A stretch of DNA of 45,173 bases from an uncultured Collinsella sp. (GTDB lineage Bacteria > Actinomycetota > Coriobacteriia > Coriobacteriales > Coriobacteriaceae), in the NCBI GenBank assembly GCA_902467875.1, contig CABQWP010000009.1, forward strand, positions 1 through 45,173. Direction: 5' to 3'. A model generated the notes under the pieces. That model was not told the DNA's origin and did no database searches. It was given only the letters and a program-made list of their open reading frames with translations. Made by a program: the position numbers and the translations under genes. Shown in pieces: positions 23,678 to 31,097 of the stretch. Positions within the stretch are counted from its first letter, which is position 1, and every line of letters starts with the position of its first letter.

Positions 23678-24999
23678 TCGACACCGAGCACGTTAAATGC
23701 GACACCTGTACCGCACCGGAGCCTATGGAGCTCGACGCCAGCGACGAGGCCTCGCGCGGCTGGCCTACCGTCGACATCGAGACTAATCCCTACAAGGCGC
23801 AGTTCCCGCTGTTCCAGCAGCACCCCGAGATCGCCTTCCTCGATAGTGCCGCTACCGCGCAGCGTCCTGCCTGTGTGCTCGACGCCGAGCGCGACTTCTA
23901 CCAGCGCATGAACGCCAACCCTCTGCGCGGCCTGTACTCGCTGTCCGTCGAGGCCACTAAGGCTATCGCGAAGGTGCGCCAGCAGATCGCCGACCTCATC
24001 GGCGCTGCCCAGGCCAACGAGGTCGTCTTCACCCGCAACACGAGCGAGTCGCTCAACCTGGTCGCCAAGAGCTTTGCACCCACAGTCCTCGAGCCGGGCG
24101 ACGAGGTCGTCATCACCATCATGGAGCACCACTCCAACCTGATTCCGTGGCAGCAGGTCTGCCGCGAGACCGGCGCCAAGCTCGTCTACCTCTACCCCAC
24201 CAAGACCGGTCAGCTCACCACCGAGGAGGTTCTTGCCAAGGTTGGTCCCAAGACCAAGATTCTGGCCGTGGGTCAGGTCTCCAACGTGTTGGGAGTCGAG
24301 AACCCAGTCAAGAACCTCGGCAAGCTCGTGCACAAGTATGGCGGCTACCTGGTCGTCGACGGTGCGCAGTCGCTGCCGCACATGCCGGTCGATGTGGCCG
24401 ACCTGGGCGCCGACTTCTTTGCCTTTAGCGCACACAAGGCTATGGGCCCCATGGGCATCGGCGTGCTGTGGGGCAAGATGGACCTGCTCAACGCCATGCC
24501 GCCCATGCTCACCGGCGGCGAGATGATCGACTCTGTTACCGAGCAGGACGCCGTCTGGGCGCCCGTTCCCGAGAAATTCGAGGCCGGCACACAGGACGCC
24601 GCCGGCATCTTCGCCACGGGTGCGGCACTCGACTACCTGGTCAACACGGTGGGTTACGAGAACATCCAGGCACGCGAGCAGGCACTCGTCCACTACCTGA
24701 TGGGCGAGCTCATGCAGCTCGACTTTGTCCAGATCATCGGCTCCATCTATTGGGACAACCACCACGGCGTTGTGAGCTTTAACGTCCGCGGCATCCACCC
24801 GCACGACGTCGCGAGCATCATGGACATGGACGGCGTCTGCATCCGCGCCGGTCACCACTGTGCACAGCCGCTGCTCACCTGGCTGGGCGTCGAGAACCTT
24901 GCCTGCTGCCGCGCCAGCGTGGCCTTCTACAACGACAAGGCCGACATTGACAAGTTCATCGCCGGCCTGCATCACGTTTGGAGCACGTTCAATGGGTAA
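23674..24999 (+). CDS. sufS: SufS, group II cysteine desulfurase
   Basis: SufS is a pyridoxal-phosphate enzyme that takes sulfur from cysteine and passes it to SufU. It has 441 residues. Residues 1-45 are an extra N-terminal stretch containing CDTC (residues 9-12), before the family proper begins at FPLFQQHPEIAFLDSAATAQRP. The PLP lysine is in AFSAHKAMGP and the catalytic cysteine in RAGHHCAQPL. The usual ARASxxxYN is here CRASVAFYN after another Cys. It overlaps both neighbours: ATGA with sufD and 8 bp with sufU. The extension's role is unknown. Confidence 0.95.
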   Translation: MIDTEHVKCDTCTAPEPMELDASDEASRGWPTVDIETNPYKAQFPLFQQHPEIAFLDSAATAQRPACVLDAERDFYQRMNANPLRGLYSLSVEATKAIAKVRQQIADLIGAAQANEVVFTRNTSESLNLVAKSFAPTVLEPGDEVVITIMEHHSNLIPWQQVCRETGAKLVYLYPTKTGQLTTEEVLAKVGPKTKILAVGQVSNVLGVENPVKNLGKLVHKYGGYLVVDGAQSLPHMPVDVADLGADFFAFSAHKAMGPMGIGVLWGKMDLLNAMPPMLTGGEMIDSVTEQDAVWAPVPEKFEAGTQDAAGIFATGAALDYLVNTVGYENIQAREQALVHYLMGELMQLDFVQIIGSIYWDNHHGVVSFNVRGIHPHDVASIMDMDGVCIRAGHHCAQPLLTWLGVENLACCRASVAFYNDKADIDKFIAGLHHVWSTFNG

Positions 25000-25426
25000 T
25001 CTGTACACCTCCACCACATTTATGGAGCACAACTCGCACCCCGACTACAAGTACGAGATGGATGCTCCCACGCACGAGCACGACGGCATCAACCCCAGCT
25101 GCGGAGACGAGCTCACTCTGCAGCTGCGTGTCGAGAACAACGTGATCGAGGAGGCCTCCTTTACCGGCCACGGCTGCGCCATCAGCCAGGCCAGTGCCGA
25201 CATCATGGCCGATCTCATCACCGGCGAGACCGTCGAGGAAGCTCGCCGCCTGGCAGAGCTCTTCCTCGCCATGATCCGCGGCGAGAAGCTCTCCGAGGAG
25301 GACCTGGAAGACCTGGACGAAGCCGCCCAGCTCCAGGACATCTCGCACATGCCCGCCCGCGTCAAATGCGCCGAGCTCGCCTGGCGCACCCTCGACGGCA
25401 TGCTCGAGGGGCGAAATAATCAGTAG
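24992..25426 (+). CDS. sufU: SufU, zinc-dependent sulfur transfer protein
   Basis: A 144-residue SufU that accepts persulfide sulfur from SufS. The start ATG 24992 lies inside the end of sufS (8-bp overlap), the only ATG in frame before the conserved region. Zinc and sulfur-acceptor residues are visible: C37 and D39 in NPSCGDE, C62 in GHGCAIS and C126 in RVKCAELAW. The insertion after the second cysteine (EEARRLAELFLAMIRGE) is typical of SufU and separates it from IscU. It closes the operon, with the terminator 30 bp on. No sufE or sufA is present in the window. Confidence 0.95.
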   Translation: MGNLYTSTTFMEHNSHPDYKYEMDAPTHEHDGINPSCGDELTLQLRVENNVIEEASFTGHGCAISQASADIMADLITGETVEEARRLAELFLAMIRGEKLSEEDLEDLDEAAQLQDISHMPARVKCAELAWRTLDGMLEGRNNQ

Positions 25427-25454
25427 TACTTGTCCCAAATCTTAAGATTTTTGT

Positions 25455-25492
25455 TGGCCGAATCGCTTGACAAGAGTGGTTCGGCCATTTTC
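25455..25492 (+). terminator. Terminator of the suf operon
   Basis: TGGCCGAA and TTCGGCCA form an 8-bp stem around a 17-base loop, followed by TTTTC. It lies between sufU and the convergent RAYT-like gene. Confidence 0.75.
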
Positions 25493-26301
25493 TATTCCGA
25501 GAGCTCAGTCTGTGCCTTCACCCGCGCATAAGCGCGCACGATACGAGAGACGGTACTTTTGCCAATCCCGGTATACCGCTCAATCTGGCGCACCGTAAAA
25601 CCGGCATCGTGCAATCCAAAAATAACGGTATCGCGCTGCGCAGGCGGTGCGTCTTTAACCCCATGGAGCGGAGCCCCGAGGCTCTTCGCCAACTTGTCGG
25701 CAAAGGCGTGGCGTTCCCACTCTGTCTCTTTCATATCGCGCAGCGCCGGTTCGCCGCCGTCGGGCGTCGAAAGCGAATAGGCAATAAAGCCCTCGGCAGA
25801 ACCAAAAAGCTCAAGCACGCAAGAAGGATCAGAAAATCCCCTCGCGACATCGGCCGCGTCACCGTCGTAAGCGCACAAATGCTCCGGAAAGCTGCTCCAG
25901 GGATAACGCTCAATGAGACTGATGCCCGCCTCCTGCGGATCGGCGTGAACGGAGCGAATAGCCTCCATCACCTGCCAGTCGGTATCGAGCGAGCGCCGGT
26001 CAAAACGGTTCTGGAACAGATGCCCTGTGCGCCCCGTGCGTTTATTGAACCGCCGCGCGTACGTCAAAAGCAGCCGGTGCATCGCCGCGCTCATCGCGTC
26101 CTCGTAATCTGCAAGCACCAGACGCACGTGATTGCCCATAAGGCACCAGGCGATAACCGTCACGCCCGCCTTGCGGCAGCACTCACGCATCAGCTCCAAG
26201 AACTCCCACCGGTCTTCATCGCCCTCAAAGATGAGCTGCTTGCCCGTACCGCGGGCACAGACATGGTAAAAGCCGGTAACCGTTCTCCAAACGCGCTGCA
26301 T
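25492..26301 (-). CDS. RAYT-like (IS200/REP-associated) protein lacking catalytic residues, with C-terminal HTH
   Basis: A 269-residue member of the REP-associated tyrosine transposase family. I chose ATG 26301, preceded by GAAGGGAG; the frame extends upstream without a site. Family pattern: FYHVCARGTGKQLIFEGDEDR (11-31), WCLMGNHVRLVL (52-63), FNKRTGRTGHLFQNRFDRR (85-103), IRSVHADPQEAGI (115-127). The HUH metal motif (H-hydrophobic-H) reads H58-V-R60, and the position of the catalytic Tyr in YIxxNP is S117. So the DNA-cleaving chemistry is probably lost. Residues 235-256 (FTVRQIERYTGIGKSTVSRIV) are a helix-turn-helix. It may be a domesticated DNA-binding protein or just a decayed transposase; no terminal repeats mark it as a mobile element. 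Confidence 0.75.
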   Translation of the reverse strand: MQRVWRTVTGFYHVCARGTGKQLIFEGDEDRWEFLELMRECCRKAGVTVIAWCLMGNHVRLVLADYEDAMSAAMHRLLLTYARRFNKRTGRTGHLFQNRFDRRSLDTDWQVMEAIRSVHADPQEAGISLIERYPWSSFPEHLCAYDGDAADVARGFSDPSCVLELFGSAEGFIAYSLSTPDGGEPALRDMKETEWERHAFADKLAKSLGAPLHGVKDAPPAQRDTVIFGLHDAGFTVRQIERYTGIGKSTVSRIVRAYARVKAQTELSE

Positions 26302-26704
26302 GGCGCTCCCTTCGCCGGGATCTGCTTGCCATCCAATACAGCACGATTGAAGCGTGCCATCAAAACATTCACGCAAAACAATTCGCTCGCGCGGCCAAAG
26401 GCAGTAAACAGGCGGCGAACGGCACCGTTGCAACAGGTCAACCCCTGCAACGCTTACAAAAGCTGACCAAAAGCTTGCCCAAGACGGACCCCCTCTACGG
26501 AAGTGCACGACCACAGAATATAGAGTTAAACCGTTTCAATTGAAAGTTCCGCGCATCTCGCTACGAAAACTGAGCCGTTCGCCGAATATTCCGTGCATTT
26601 CGCGGTATTATAGGGGCTGCATGTCATGTCCCTTTCGAAGGGTCGCCCGGCAATCGCCAGCCACGGCCCCCAGACGGGACGCCAACACGATAGAGAGGAG
26701 AGGC
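26302..26704. other. 403-bp gap with likely promoter of the scaffold/GGGtGRT pair
   Basis: No gene is supported here; the upstream continuation of the RAYT frame lacks a ribosome site. A TATTAT at about 26604-26609 (CGGTATTATAGGG) is a -10 candidate for the highly codon-biased genes downstream, without a clear -35. The rest shows no strong palindrome. Confidence 0.3.
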
Positions 26705-27439
26705 ATGCAGTACTCACAGGAAGTGGAGAACATGTGCCCCGTTGCCAAGGGTGCATACCACGGCCCCGCACCCATCCCCGAGGAGGGCAAGTGGGTCCAG
26801 GCTAAGGAGATTTCCGACATCTCCGGTCTTACGCACGGTGTGGGTTGGTGCGCACCTCAGCAGGGCGCCTGCAAGCTCACGCTGAACGTCAAGGACGGCA
26901 TCATCGAGGAGGCCCTCGTTGAGACCATCGGCTGCTCGGGTATGACCCACTCTGCCGCCATGGCTTCCGAGATCCTTCCCGGTAAGACCATCCTCGAGGC
27001 CCTCAACACCGACCTCGTCTGCGACGCCATCAACGTTGCTATGCGCGAGATCTTCCTGCAGATCGTTTACGGCCGCAGCCAGACCGCGTTCTCCGAGGGC
27101 GGCCTGCCCGTGGGCGCCTCCCTCGACGACCTCGGCAAGGGCCTTCGCTCTCAGGTCGGCACCATGTTCGGCACCAAGGCCAAGGGCGCTCGTTACCTCG
27201 AGCTCGCTCAGGGCTACGTCACCCGCATGGCTCTCAACGACAAGAACGAGATCATCGCATTCGAGTTCCTGAACCTCGGCAAGTTCACCGACGCCGTCAA
27301 GGCCGGCAAGACCCCCGAGGAGGCCATCGCTGGCGCTATGGGCCACTATGGTCAGTGGGAGAACGCTGCCAAGTACATCGACCCGCGCACCGACGAGGAG
27401 ACTCACTCCGTCGCCAGCGTGTTCCCGGTTCACGAGTAG
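26705..27439 (+). CDS. IscU-like iron-sulfur scaffold protein paired with the GGGtGRT gene
   Basis: A 244-residue protein; ATG 26705 follows GAGGAGAGG. Residues 49-95 read CAPQQGACKLTL, DGIIEEALVETIGCSGMTHSAAMASEI and PGKTILEAL, the pattern of IscU/NifU-type scaffolds (C49, C56 and C77 visible, plus C11 and C105). It should bind or transfer an iron-sulfur cluster or metal in the cytoplasm. The second half (FLNLGKFTDAVKAGKTPEEAI...HYGQWENAAKYI) is not part of classical IscU. The next gene follows after 18 bp, so this is a two-gene operon. Codon choice is strongly biased (GAG, AAG, CTC, ATC), which suggests high expression. What it serves is not known. Confidence 0.8.
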   Translation: MQYSQEVENMCPVAKGAYHGPAPIPEEGKWVQAKEISDISGLTHGVGWCAPQQGACKLTLNVKDGIIEEALVETIGCSGMTHSAAMASEILPGKTILEALNTDLVCDAINVAMREIFLQIVYGRSQTAFSEGGLPVGASLDDLGKGLRSQVGTMFGTKAKGARYLELAQGYVTRMALNDKNEIIAFEFLNLGKFTDAVKAGKTPEEAIAGAMGHYGQWENAAKYIDPRTDEETHSVASVFPVHE

Positions 27440-27457
27440 AAAGGGAGGGAAATAACT

Positions 27458-28462
27458 ATGACTGTTACGTTCGAAGGTTACGAGCGCCGCGCTGACAAGA
27501 TCAACAAGTGCCTCGCCGACAACGGCATCGCCTCCCTCGAGGAAGCTCTGCAGATCTGCACCGACAAGGGCTTCAACCCGCGTGAGATCGTCAACAACAC
27601 CCAGTCCATCGCCTTCCAGAACGCCGAGTGGGCCTACACCCTCGGTTGCGCTCTCGCTGTCAAGCGTGGCGCCAAGTCCGCTTCTGAGGCTGCCGCCATC
27701 ATCGGCGAGGGCATCCAGGCCTTCACCGTTCCCGGCTCCGTCGCCGAGGACCGCAAGGTCGGTCTGGGCCACGGCAACCTGGGCGCTATGCTGCTCTCCG
27801 ACGACACCGAGTGCTTCGCCTTCCTGGCCGGTCACGAGTCCTTCGCTGCCGCTGAGGGTGCTATCGGCCTGGCTCTAAACGCCAACAAGGCTCGCAAGAA
27901 GCCGCTGCGCGTCATCCTCAACGGTCTGGGCAAGGACGCTGCTCAGATCATCGCCCGCATCAACGGCTTCACCTACGTGAAGACCCAGTTCGACTACTTC
28001 ACGGGCGAGCTCAAGGTCGTCGAGACCATCCCCTACTCCGATGGTCCCCGCGCCGCCGTCAACTGCTACGGCGCCGACGACGTCCGCGAGGGCGTTGCCA
28101 TCATGTGGCACGAGAACGTCGACATCTCGATCACCGGTAACTCCACCAACCCCACGCGCTTCCAGCACCCCGTCGCTGGCACCTACAAGAAGGAGCGCCT
28201 CGAGGCTGGCAAGAAGTACTTCTCCGTCGCTTCTGGTGGCGGCACTGGCCGTACCCTGCACCCGGACAACATGGGCGCCGGCCCTGCCTCTTACGGCATG
28301 ACCGACACCATGGGCCGCATGCACTCCGACGCCCAGTTCGCCGGTTCTTCCTCCGTGCCTGCGCACGTCGACATGATGGGTCTCATCGGCATGGGCAACA
28401 ACCCCATGGTCGGTGCCACCGTCGCCTGCGCTGTCGCCGTCGAGGAGGCCCTCAAGGCCTAA
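27458..28462 (+). CDS. GGGtGRT family protein of unknown function
   Basis: A 334-residue protein, ATG 27458 behind GGGAGGG. It carries the motif that names its family, SGGGTGRTLHPDNMG, near residue 260. Other conserved-looking stretches are FEGYERRADKINKCL at the start, VGLGHGNLGAMLL, FLAGHESFAAAEG and GFTYVKTQFDYFTGELKVVETIPYSDGPRAAVNCYGADD. There is no signal peptide or membrane segment, so it is cytoplasmic. Reaction and ligand are unknown to me; the glycine-rich motif could bind phosphate. It is transcribed with the IscU-like gene and ends in a perfect terminator. Strong codon bias suggests an abundant protein. Confidence 0.9.
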   Translation: MTVTFEGYERRADKINKCLADNGIASLEEALQICTDKGFNPREIVNNTQSIAFQNAEWAYTLGCALAVKRGAKSASEAAAIIGEGIQAFTVPGSVAEDRKVGLGHGNLGAMLLSDDTECFAFLAGHESFAAAEGAIGLALNANKARKKPLRVILNGLGKDAAQIIARINGFTYVKTQFDYFTGELKVVETIPYSDGPRAAVNCYGADDVREGVAIMWHENVDISITGNSTNPTRFQHPVAGTYKKERLEAGKKYFSVASGGGTGRTLHPDNMGAGPASYGMTDTMGRMHSDAQFAGSSSVPAHVDMMGLIGMGNNPMVGATVACAVAVEEALKA

Positions 28463-28497
28463 TCGCGCCCGCGCGATGCTCATATAGTTGAGCTTTG

Positions 28498-28530
28498 GAG
28501 CCGCTACCCGCCCGGGTAGCGGCTCTTTTT
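28498..28530 (+). terminator. Strong terminator after the GGGtGRT gene
   Basis: GAGCCGCTACCC and GGGTAGCGGCTC form a perfect 12-bp stem with a GCCC loop, followed by TTTTT. Confidence 0.95.
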
Positions 28531-28718
28531 GTTTGCGCTGTCGCAGGGTAGCTAATGCCGATATATCAGTTGGGGCGAAATACAAGATGTGATGAGATGG
28601 AGCGTCAGAGCGTCCATGACGCCCACCTGCCATATTTGCCCTTTACCGATTTGCCGGGTCTTTGCGGCCCCATTGCCGATCACCCGTGCGACAATGCGCC
28701 GGACGAGAAAGGAATCCG

Positions 28719-30245
28719 ATGGAATCGACTGATGTACTGGTAATTGGATCTGGCATTGCGGGCCTTTGTGCCGCCATCGAAGCGGCACGCACGGGTGCAA
28801 CCGTCACTGTGGCAAGCGCCGGCAAGACCATGAGTGGATCGAGCTTCTTCCCGGGTACCTGGGGCCTCGGCCTCATCGGTCCCGTCGACGAAGACGACGA
28901 GCAGGACCTCATCGACACCATCCTGGCCGTCGGCGGCGGCGTTGCCGACCCCGAACTCGTCCAAACGTTCGTCCACGGCATTCCCCAAGCGATTGACTGG
29001 CTCGAGCAAGACCTGGGCGTTGAGCTCCAGCGTCCGCAAAGCGCCAAGAGTGCTCAACAAAAGCAATTTATCCCCTGCTTTGACCACAAGACGCGCATGT
29101 GGCGCGGCCTCACCCGCAAGCCCCTTGAGGACGCTCTGACGACCTGGATCGAGTCGCTTGGCATTCGCCTGCTCCCCCGCCATGAGCTTATCGACCTTGT
29201 TGAGGACACGAACGGCAGAATAACCGGAACCGTACTCTACGACCTTACCGAAAATCGAATCGTGCCCTTTGCTGCCAAGGCCACGATCATCGCAGCCGGT
29301 GGCACAGGCGGCCTGTTCGAGCGCAGCCTTACGTCGGCTGATGTGCTCAGCTCCTCGCAGGCCATCGCACTGGCGCACGGCGCAACACTTACTAATATAG
29401 AGTTCATGCAGATGATGCCTGGCTTCATCGAGCCCAGGCGTAACTTGGTCTTCAACGAGAAAACCTGGCGCTACGTGCATGTAGACCAGCCGGTAGATAT
29501 TGCCGACGACAAGCTGGACGACCTGCTCGAGCAGCGCTCTGGATATGGTCCCTTCACGTCACGCTTGGCCTCCCGCGCTATCGATCTCGTCATCGATCAG
29601 GCAGGTGTCGAAGGCCTGGCACTCCACTACGACTTCCCCCGCGAGGATGTCCCAGAGTTTGTGCAGACCTTTGCCACCTGGCTGCAAGACGAGCACGGCA
29701 TCGCGCCGACCGACGAGATGCGCGTTGCGATGTATGCCCACGCCGCTAACGGCGGCATCAAGATCGATAAGACCGCGCACACGGGCGTTGAGGGCCTCTA
29801 CGCTTGCGGCGAGGCGACAGGCGGCATGCACGGCGCCGACCGCATTGGTGGCTTGTCAAGCGCCAACCGCATCGGATTCGGACGTATCGCGGGCGCATCG
29901 GCAGCCCTCACAGCGCAGAAAGAGCCTGAGGCGGCCCTGAGGGCGGATATTACCCTCCCCCAGTACGGCATTGCCACAACAGATGCCGAACGCCTGACAC
30001 ACAGCCTTAGGCACACGATGAGCACCTTTTGCATGATCAACAGGACCGAAACAGGCCTATCCGAGGCCCTGCAACAGCTTGAAAGTCTGCAAGACAAGGC
30101 CATGGCGCTGAGCAAGCCGCATGCCGATGACAGCGAGATCGCAGCCCTCGCCCGCCTACAGTCGCAGATTCGACTAGCACAGGAAATGGTCAAAGCCATG
30201 CGCAAGCGAACTGCAAGCTTAGGTTCGCACTATCGAGCAGACTAA
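28719..30245 (+). CDS. FAD-dependent oxidoreductase, NadB/fumarate-reductase flavoprotein family
   Basis: A 508-residue flavoprotein, ATG 28719 after GAAAGGA. Residues 6-35 are the dinucleotide fold (VLVIGSGIAGLCAAIEAARTG), AAGGTGGLF is the second FAD contact, and GLYACGEATGGMHGADRIGGLSSANRIGFG near residue 365-395 is the C-terminal FAD-binding signature of the fumarate reductase/aspartate oxidase class. The helical tail follows at 420-508. The electron acceptor and substrate (fumarate-like acid, aspartate or another) are not decidable here; there is no heme-binding, FMN or signal-peptide region, so it is a soluble single-subunit enzyme. No nadA or nadC is adjacent, which speaks against a standard NAD operon. 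Confidence 0.8.
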   Translation: MESTDVLVIGSGIAGLCAAIEAARTGATVTVASAGKTMSGSSFFPGTWGLGLIGPVDEDDEQDLIDTILAVGGGVADPELVQTFVHGIPQAIDWLEQDLGVELQRPQSAKSAQQKQFIPCFDHKTRMWRGLTRKPLEDALTTWIESLGIRLLPRHELIDLVEDTNGRITGTVLYDLTENRIVPFAAKATIIAAGGTGGLFERSLTSADVLSSSQAIALAHGATLTNIEFMQMMPGFIEPRRNLVFNEKTWRYVHVDQPVDIADDKLDDLLEQRSGYGPFTSRLASRAIDLVIDQAGVEGLALHYDFPREDVPEFVQTFATWLQDEHGIAPTDEMRVAMYAHAANGGIKIDKTAHTGVEGLYACGEATGGMHGADRIGGLSSANRIGFGRIAGASAALTAQKEPEAALRADITLPQYGIATTDAERLTHSLRHTMSTFCMINRTETGLSEALQQLESLQDKAMALSKPHADDSEIAALARLQSQIRLAQEMVKAMRKRTASLGSHYRAD

Positions 30246-30291
30246 ATCGATTCTCACTTTGAGTTTGATCACAACTTCTCAACATGCATCG

Positions 30292-30340
30292 AGCCCCGTA
30301 AGCATGATTCCCCTAAGGAGAACACACCTACGGGGCTTTA
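30292..30340. terminator. Hairpin after the flavoprotein gene
   Basis: AGCCCCGTA (30292-30300) pairs with TACGGGGCT (30329-30337), followed by TT. The loop holds a second small hairpin, TTCCCC-TAA-GGAGAA. It is a likely terminator for the upstream gene, although the T-run is short. Confidence 0.55.
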
Positions 30341-30341
30341 G

Positions 30342-30366
30342 CCGTGTTTCCCTAAGGGAATCACGG
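30342..30366. repeat. 25-bp near-perfect palindrome
   Basis: CCGTGTTTCCC and GGGAATCACGG pair with one T-T mismatch around TAA. It shares its CCCTAAGG centre with the hairpin loop just upstream. It may be a terminator on the opposite strand (for the tRNA array) or a protein-binding site. Confidence 0.5.
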
Positions 30367-30375
30367 TGCAGATTA

Positions 30376-30477
30376 CTCAGCTCCGCGCCCTTTCGGGTTC
30401 GACCCCATGCGAGGTCAACAAAAAAGCGACCAGCCTGAGCCAGTCGCTTTAACGATCTTTGGGTGGGCCGTCAGGGG
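30376..30477. repeat. 102-bp direct repeat, copy 1 (orphan tRNA-Lys end plus terminator)
   Basis: This copy matches 30553-30654 except for a few bases (CCTTTC against CCCAAC, and AACG against AACA). It includes the last 14 bases of the tRNA-Lys gene and its terminator (30420-30450), but no tRNA follows: the sequence breaks away after CAGGGG. Confidence 0.9.
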
Positions 30478-30552
30478 GTCAGCCTGCTGCGCAGGCGGTC
30501 GCTGCGGCGCTTTGCGCCTTGCGCGCTGCGCTGGCAAATGCTTACGCATTTC
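30478..30552. repeat. 75-bp spacer made of small hairpins
   Basis: The spacer between the two repeats has three perfect short stems: GCCTGC-TGC-GCAGGC (30482-30496), GGCGC-TTT-GCGCC (30506-30518) and AAATGC-TTAC-GCATTT (30536-30551). The series of palindromes resembles a REP-type element. Confidence 0.6.
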
Positions 30553-30654
30553 CTCAGCTCCGCGCCCCAACGGGTTCGACCCCATGCGAGGTCAACAAAA
30601 AAGCGACCAGCCTGAGCCAGTCGCTTTAACAATCTTTGGGTGGGCCGTCAGGGG
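30553..30654. repeat. 102-bp direct repeat, copy 2 (with intact tRNA-Lys)
   Basis: Second copy of the repeat at 30376-30477, offset 177 bp. Its right end is the true 3' part of the tRNA-Lys gene at 30641-30713. Confidence 0.9.
30597..30627 (-). terminator. Terminator of the tRNA array
   Basis: Read on the minus strand, AAAGCGAC pairs with GTCGCTTT and is followed by a run of T; it lies 13 bases after the tRNA-Lys end. An identical copy lies at 30420-30450. Confidence 0.8.
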
Positions 30655-30713
30655 TTCGAACCCTGGACCTTGGGATTAAGAGTCCCCTGCTCTACCAACT
30701 GAGCTAACGACCC
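30641..30713 (-). tRNA. tRNA-Lys (anticodon CTT), copy 2
   Basis: The minus strand folds as a complete tRNA: acceptor GGGTCGT with ACGGCCC, D arm AGCTCAGTTGGTAGAGC, anticodon loop CTCTTAA (anticodon CTT, lysine) and T arm with GGTTCGAACC. The 3' CCA is not encoded (CCC follows the discriminator A). The mature sequence is identical to the next copy. Confidence 0.95.
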
Positions 30714-30717
30714 AAAG

Positions 30718-30743
30718 CTAAAGTCCGTCGTGGCGGACTTTAG
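30718..30743. other. Perfect hairpin between the two tRNA-Lys genes
   Basis: CTAAAGTCCG and CGGACTTTAG form a 10-bp stem with a TCGTGG loop in the 46-bp spacer. It has no T-run, so it is more likely a processing signal in the tRNA precursor than a terminator. Confidence 0.6.
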
Positions 30744-30759
30744 AGGAGATATCGTGTGG

Positions 30760-30832
30760 TGGGCCGTCAGGGGTTCGAACCCTGGACCTTGGGATTAAGA
30801 GTCCCCTGCTCTACCAACTGAGCTAACGACCC
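30760..30832 (-). tRNA. tRNA-Lys (anticodon CTT), copy 1
   Basis: Same 73-base tRNA as at 30641-30713, but here the 3' CCA is encoded (30759-30757). Confidence 0.95.
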
Positions 30833-30854
30833 GATATCAACACGAAGCAAGAAC

Positions 30855-30932
30855 TGGGGTGGGTAAAGGGACTCGAACCCTCGACCTACGGGACCACAAC
30901 CCGTCGCTCTAGCCAACTGAGCTACACCCACC
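30855..30932 (-). tRNA. tRNA-His (anticodon GTG)
   Basis: The minus strand gives acceptor GTGGGTG with TACCCAC, an extra G at position -1 (base 30932) as expected for histidine tRNA, anticodon loop TTGTGGT (anticodon GTG), discriminator C and encoded CCA. It is the first tRNA of the His-Lys-Lys array. Confidence 0.95.
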
Positions 30933-31097
30933 GTGTCCTGTGCGCTTCGCGCTCGATTATTATTGCAAGGAACGCCACGCGATGCAAGCCCCAATTTTCA
31001 AGAATTTTGAAAAGAGTTTTTCGGATCCATTTCGAGCAAATCCCACCGGTTTCATAGGAGTAAACTTGCCCCACTGCAAATGCTCGAAAGGACCGGC

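Noticed and set aside
22256..25032. Long minus-strand frames (428 and 505 codons) opposite sufD and sufS
   Set aside because: They are mirror frames of GC-rich coding DNA; composition is Val/Gly/Leu-rich without domains, and the plus-strand suf genes are certain.
25492..26514. Complete insertion sequence around the RAYT-like gene
   Set aside because: No terminal inverted repeats or target duplications were found, and the catalytic residues are missing.
28719..30245. L-aspartate oxidase (nadB) as a firm call
   Set aside because: The fold fits the family, but no nadA/nadC neighbour and no decisive active-site residues were seen, so only the family is stated.
30464..30477. A third tRNA-Lys gene
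   Set aside because: Only the last 14 bases of the tRNA are present; no anticodon or D arm follows.
30376..30654. CRISPR array
   Set aside because: Only two long (102-bp) repeats with a palindromic spacer and no cas genes; they are tRNA-end/terminator duplications.
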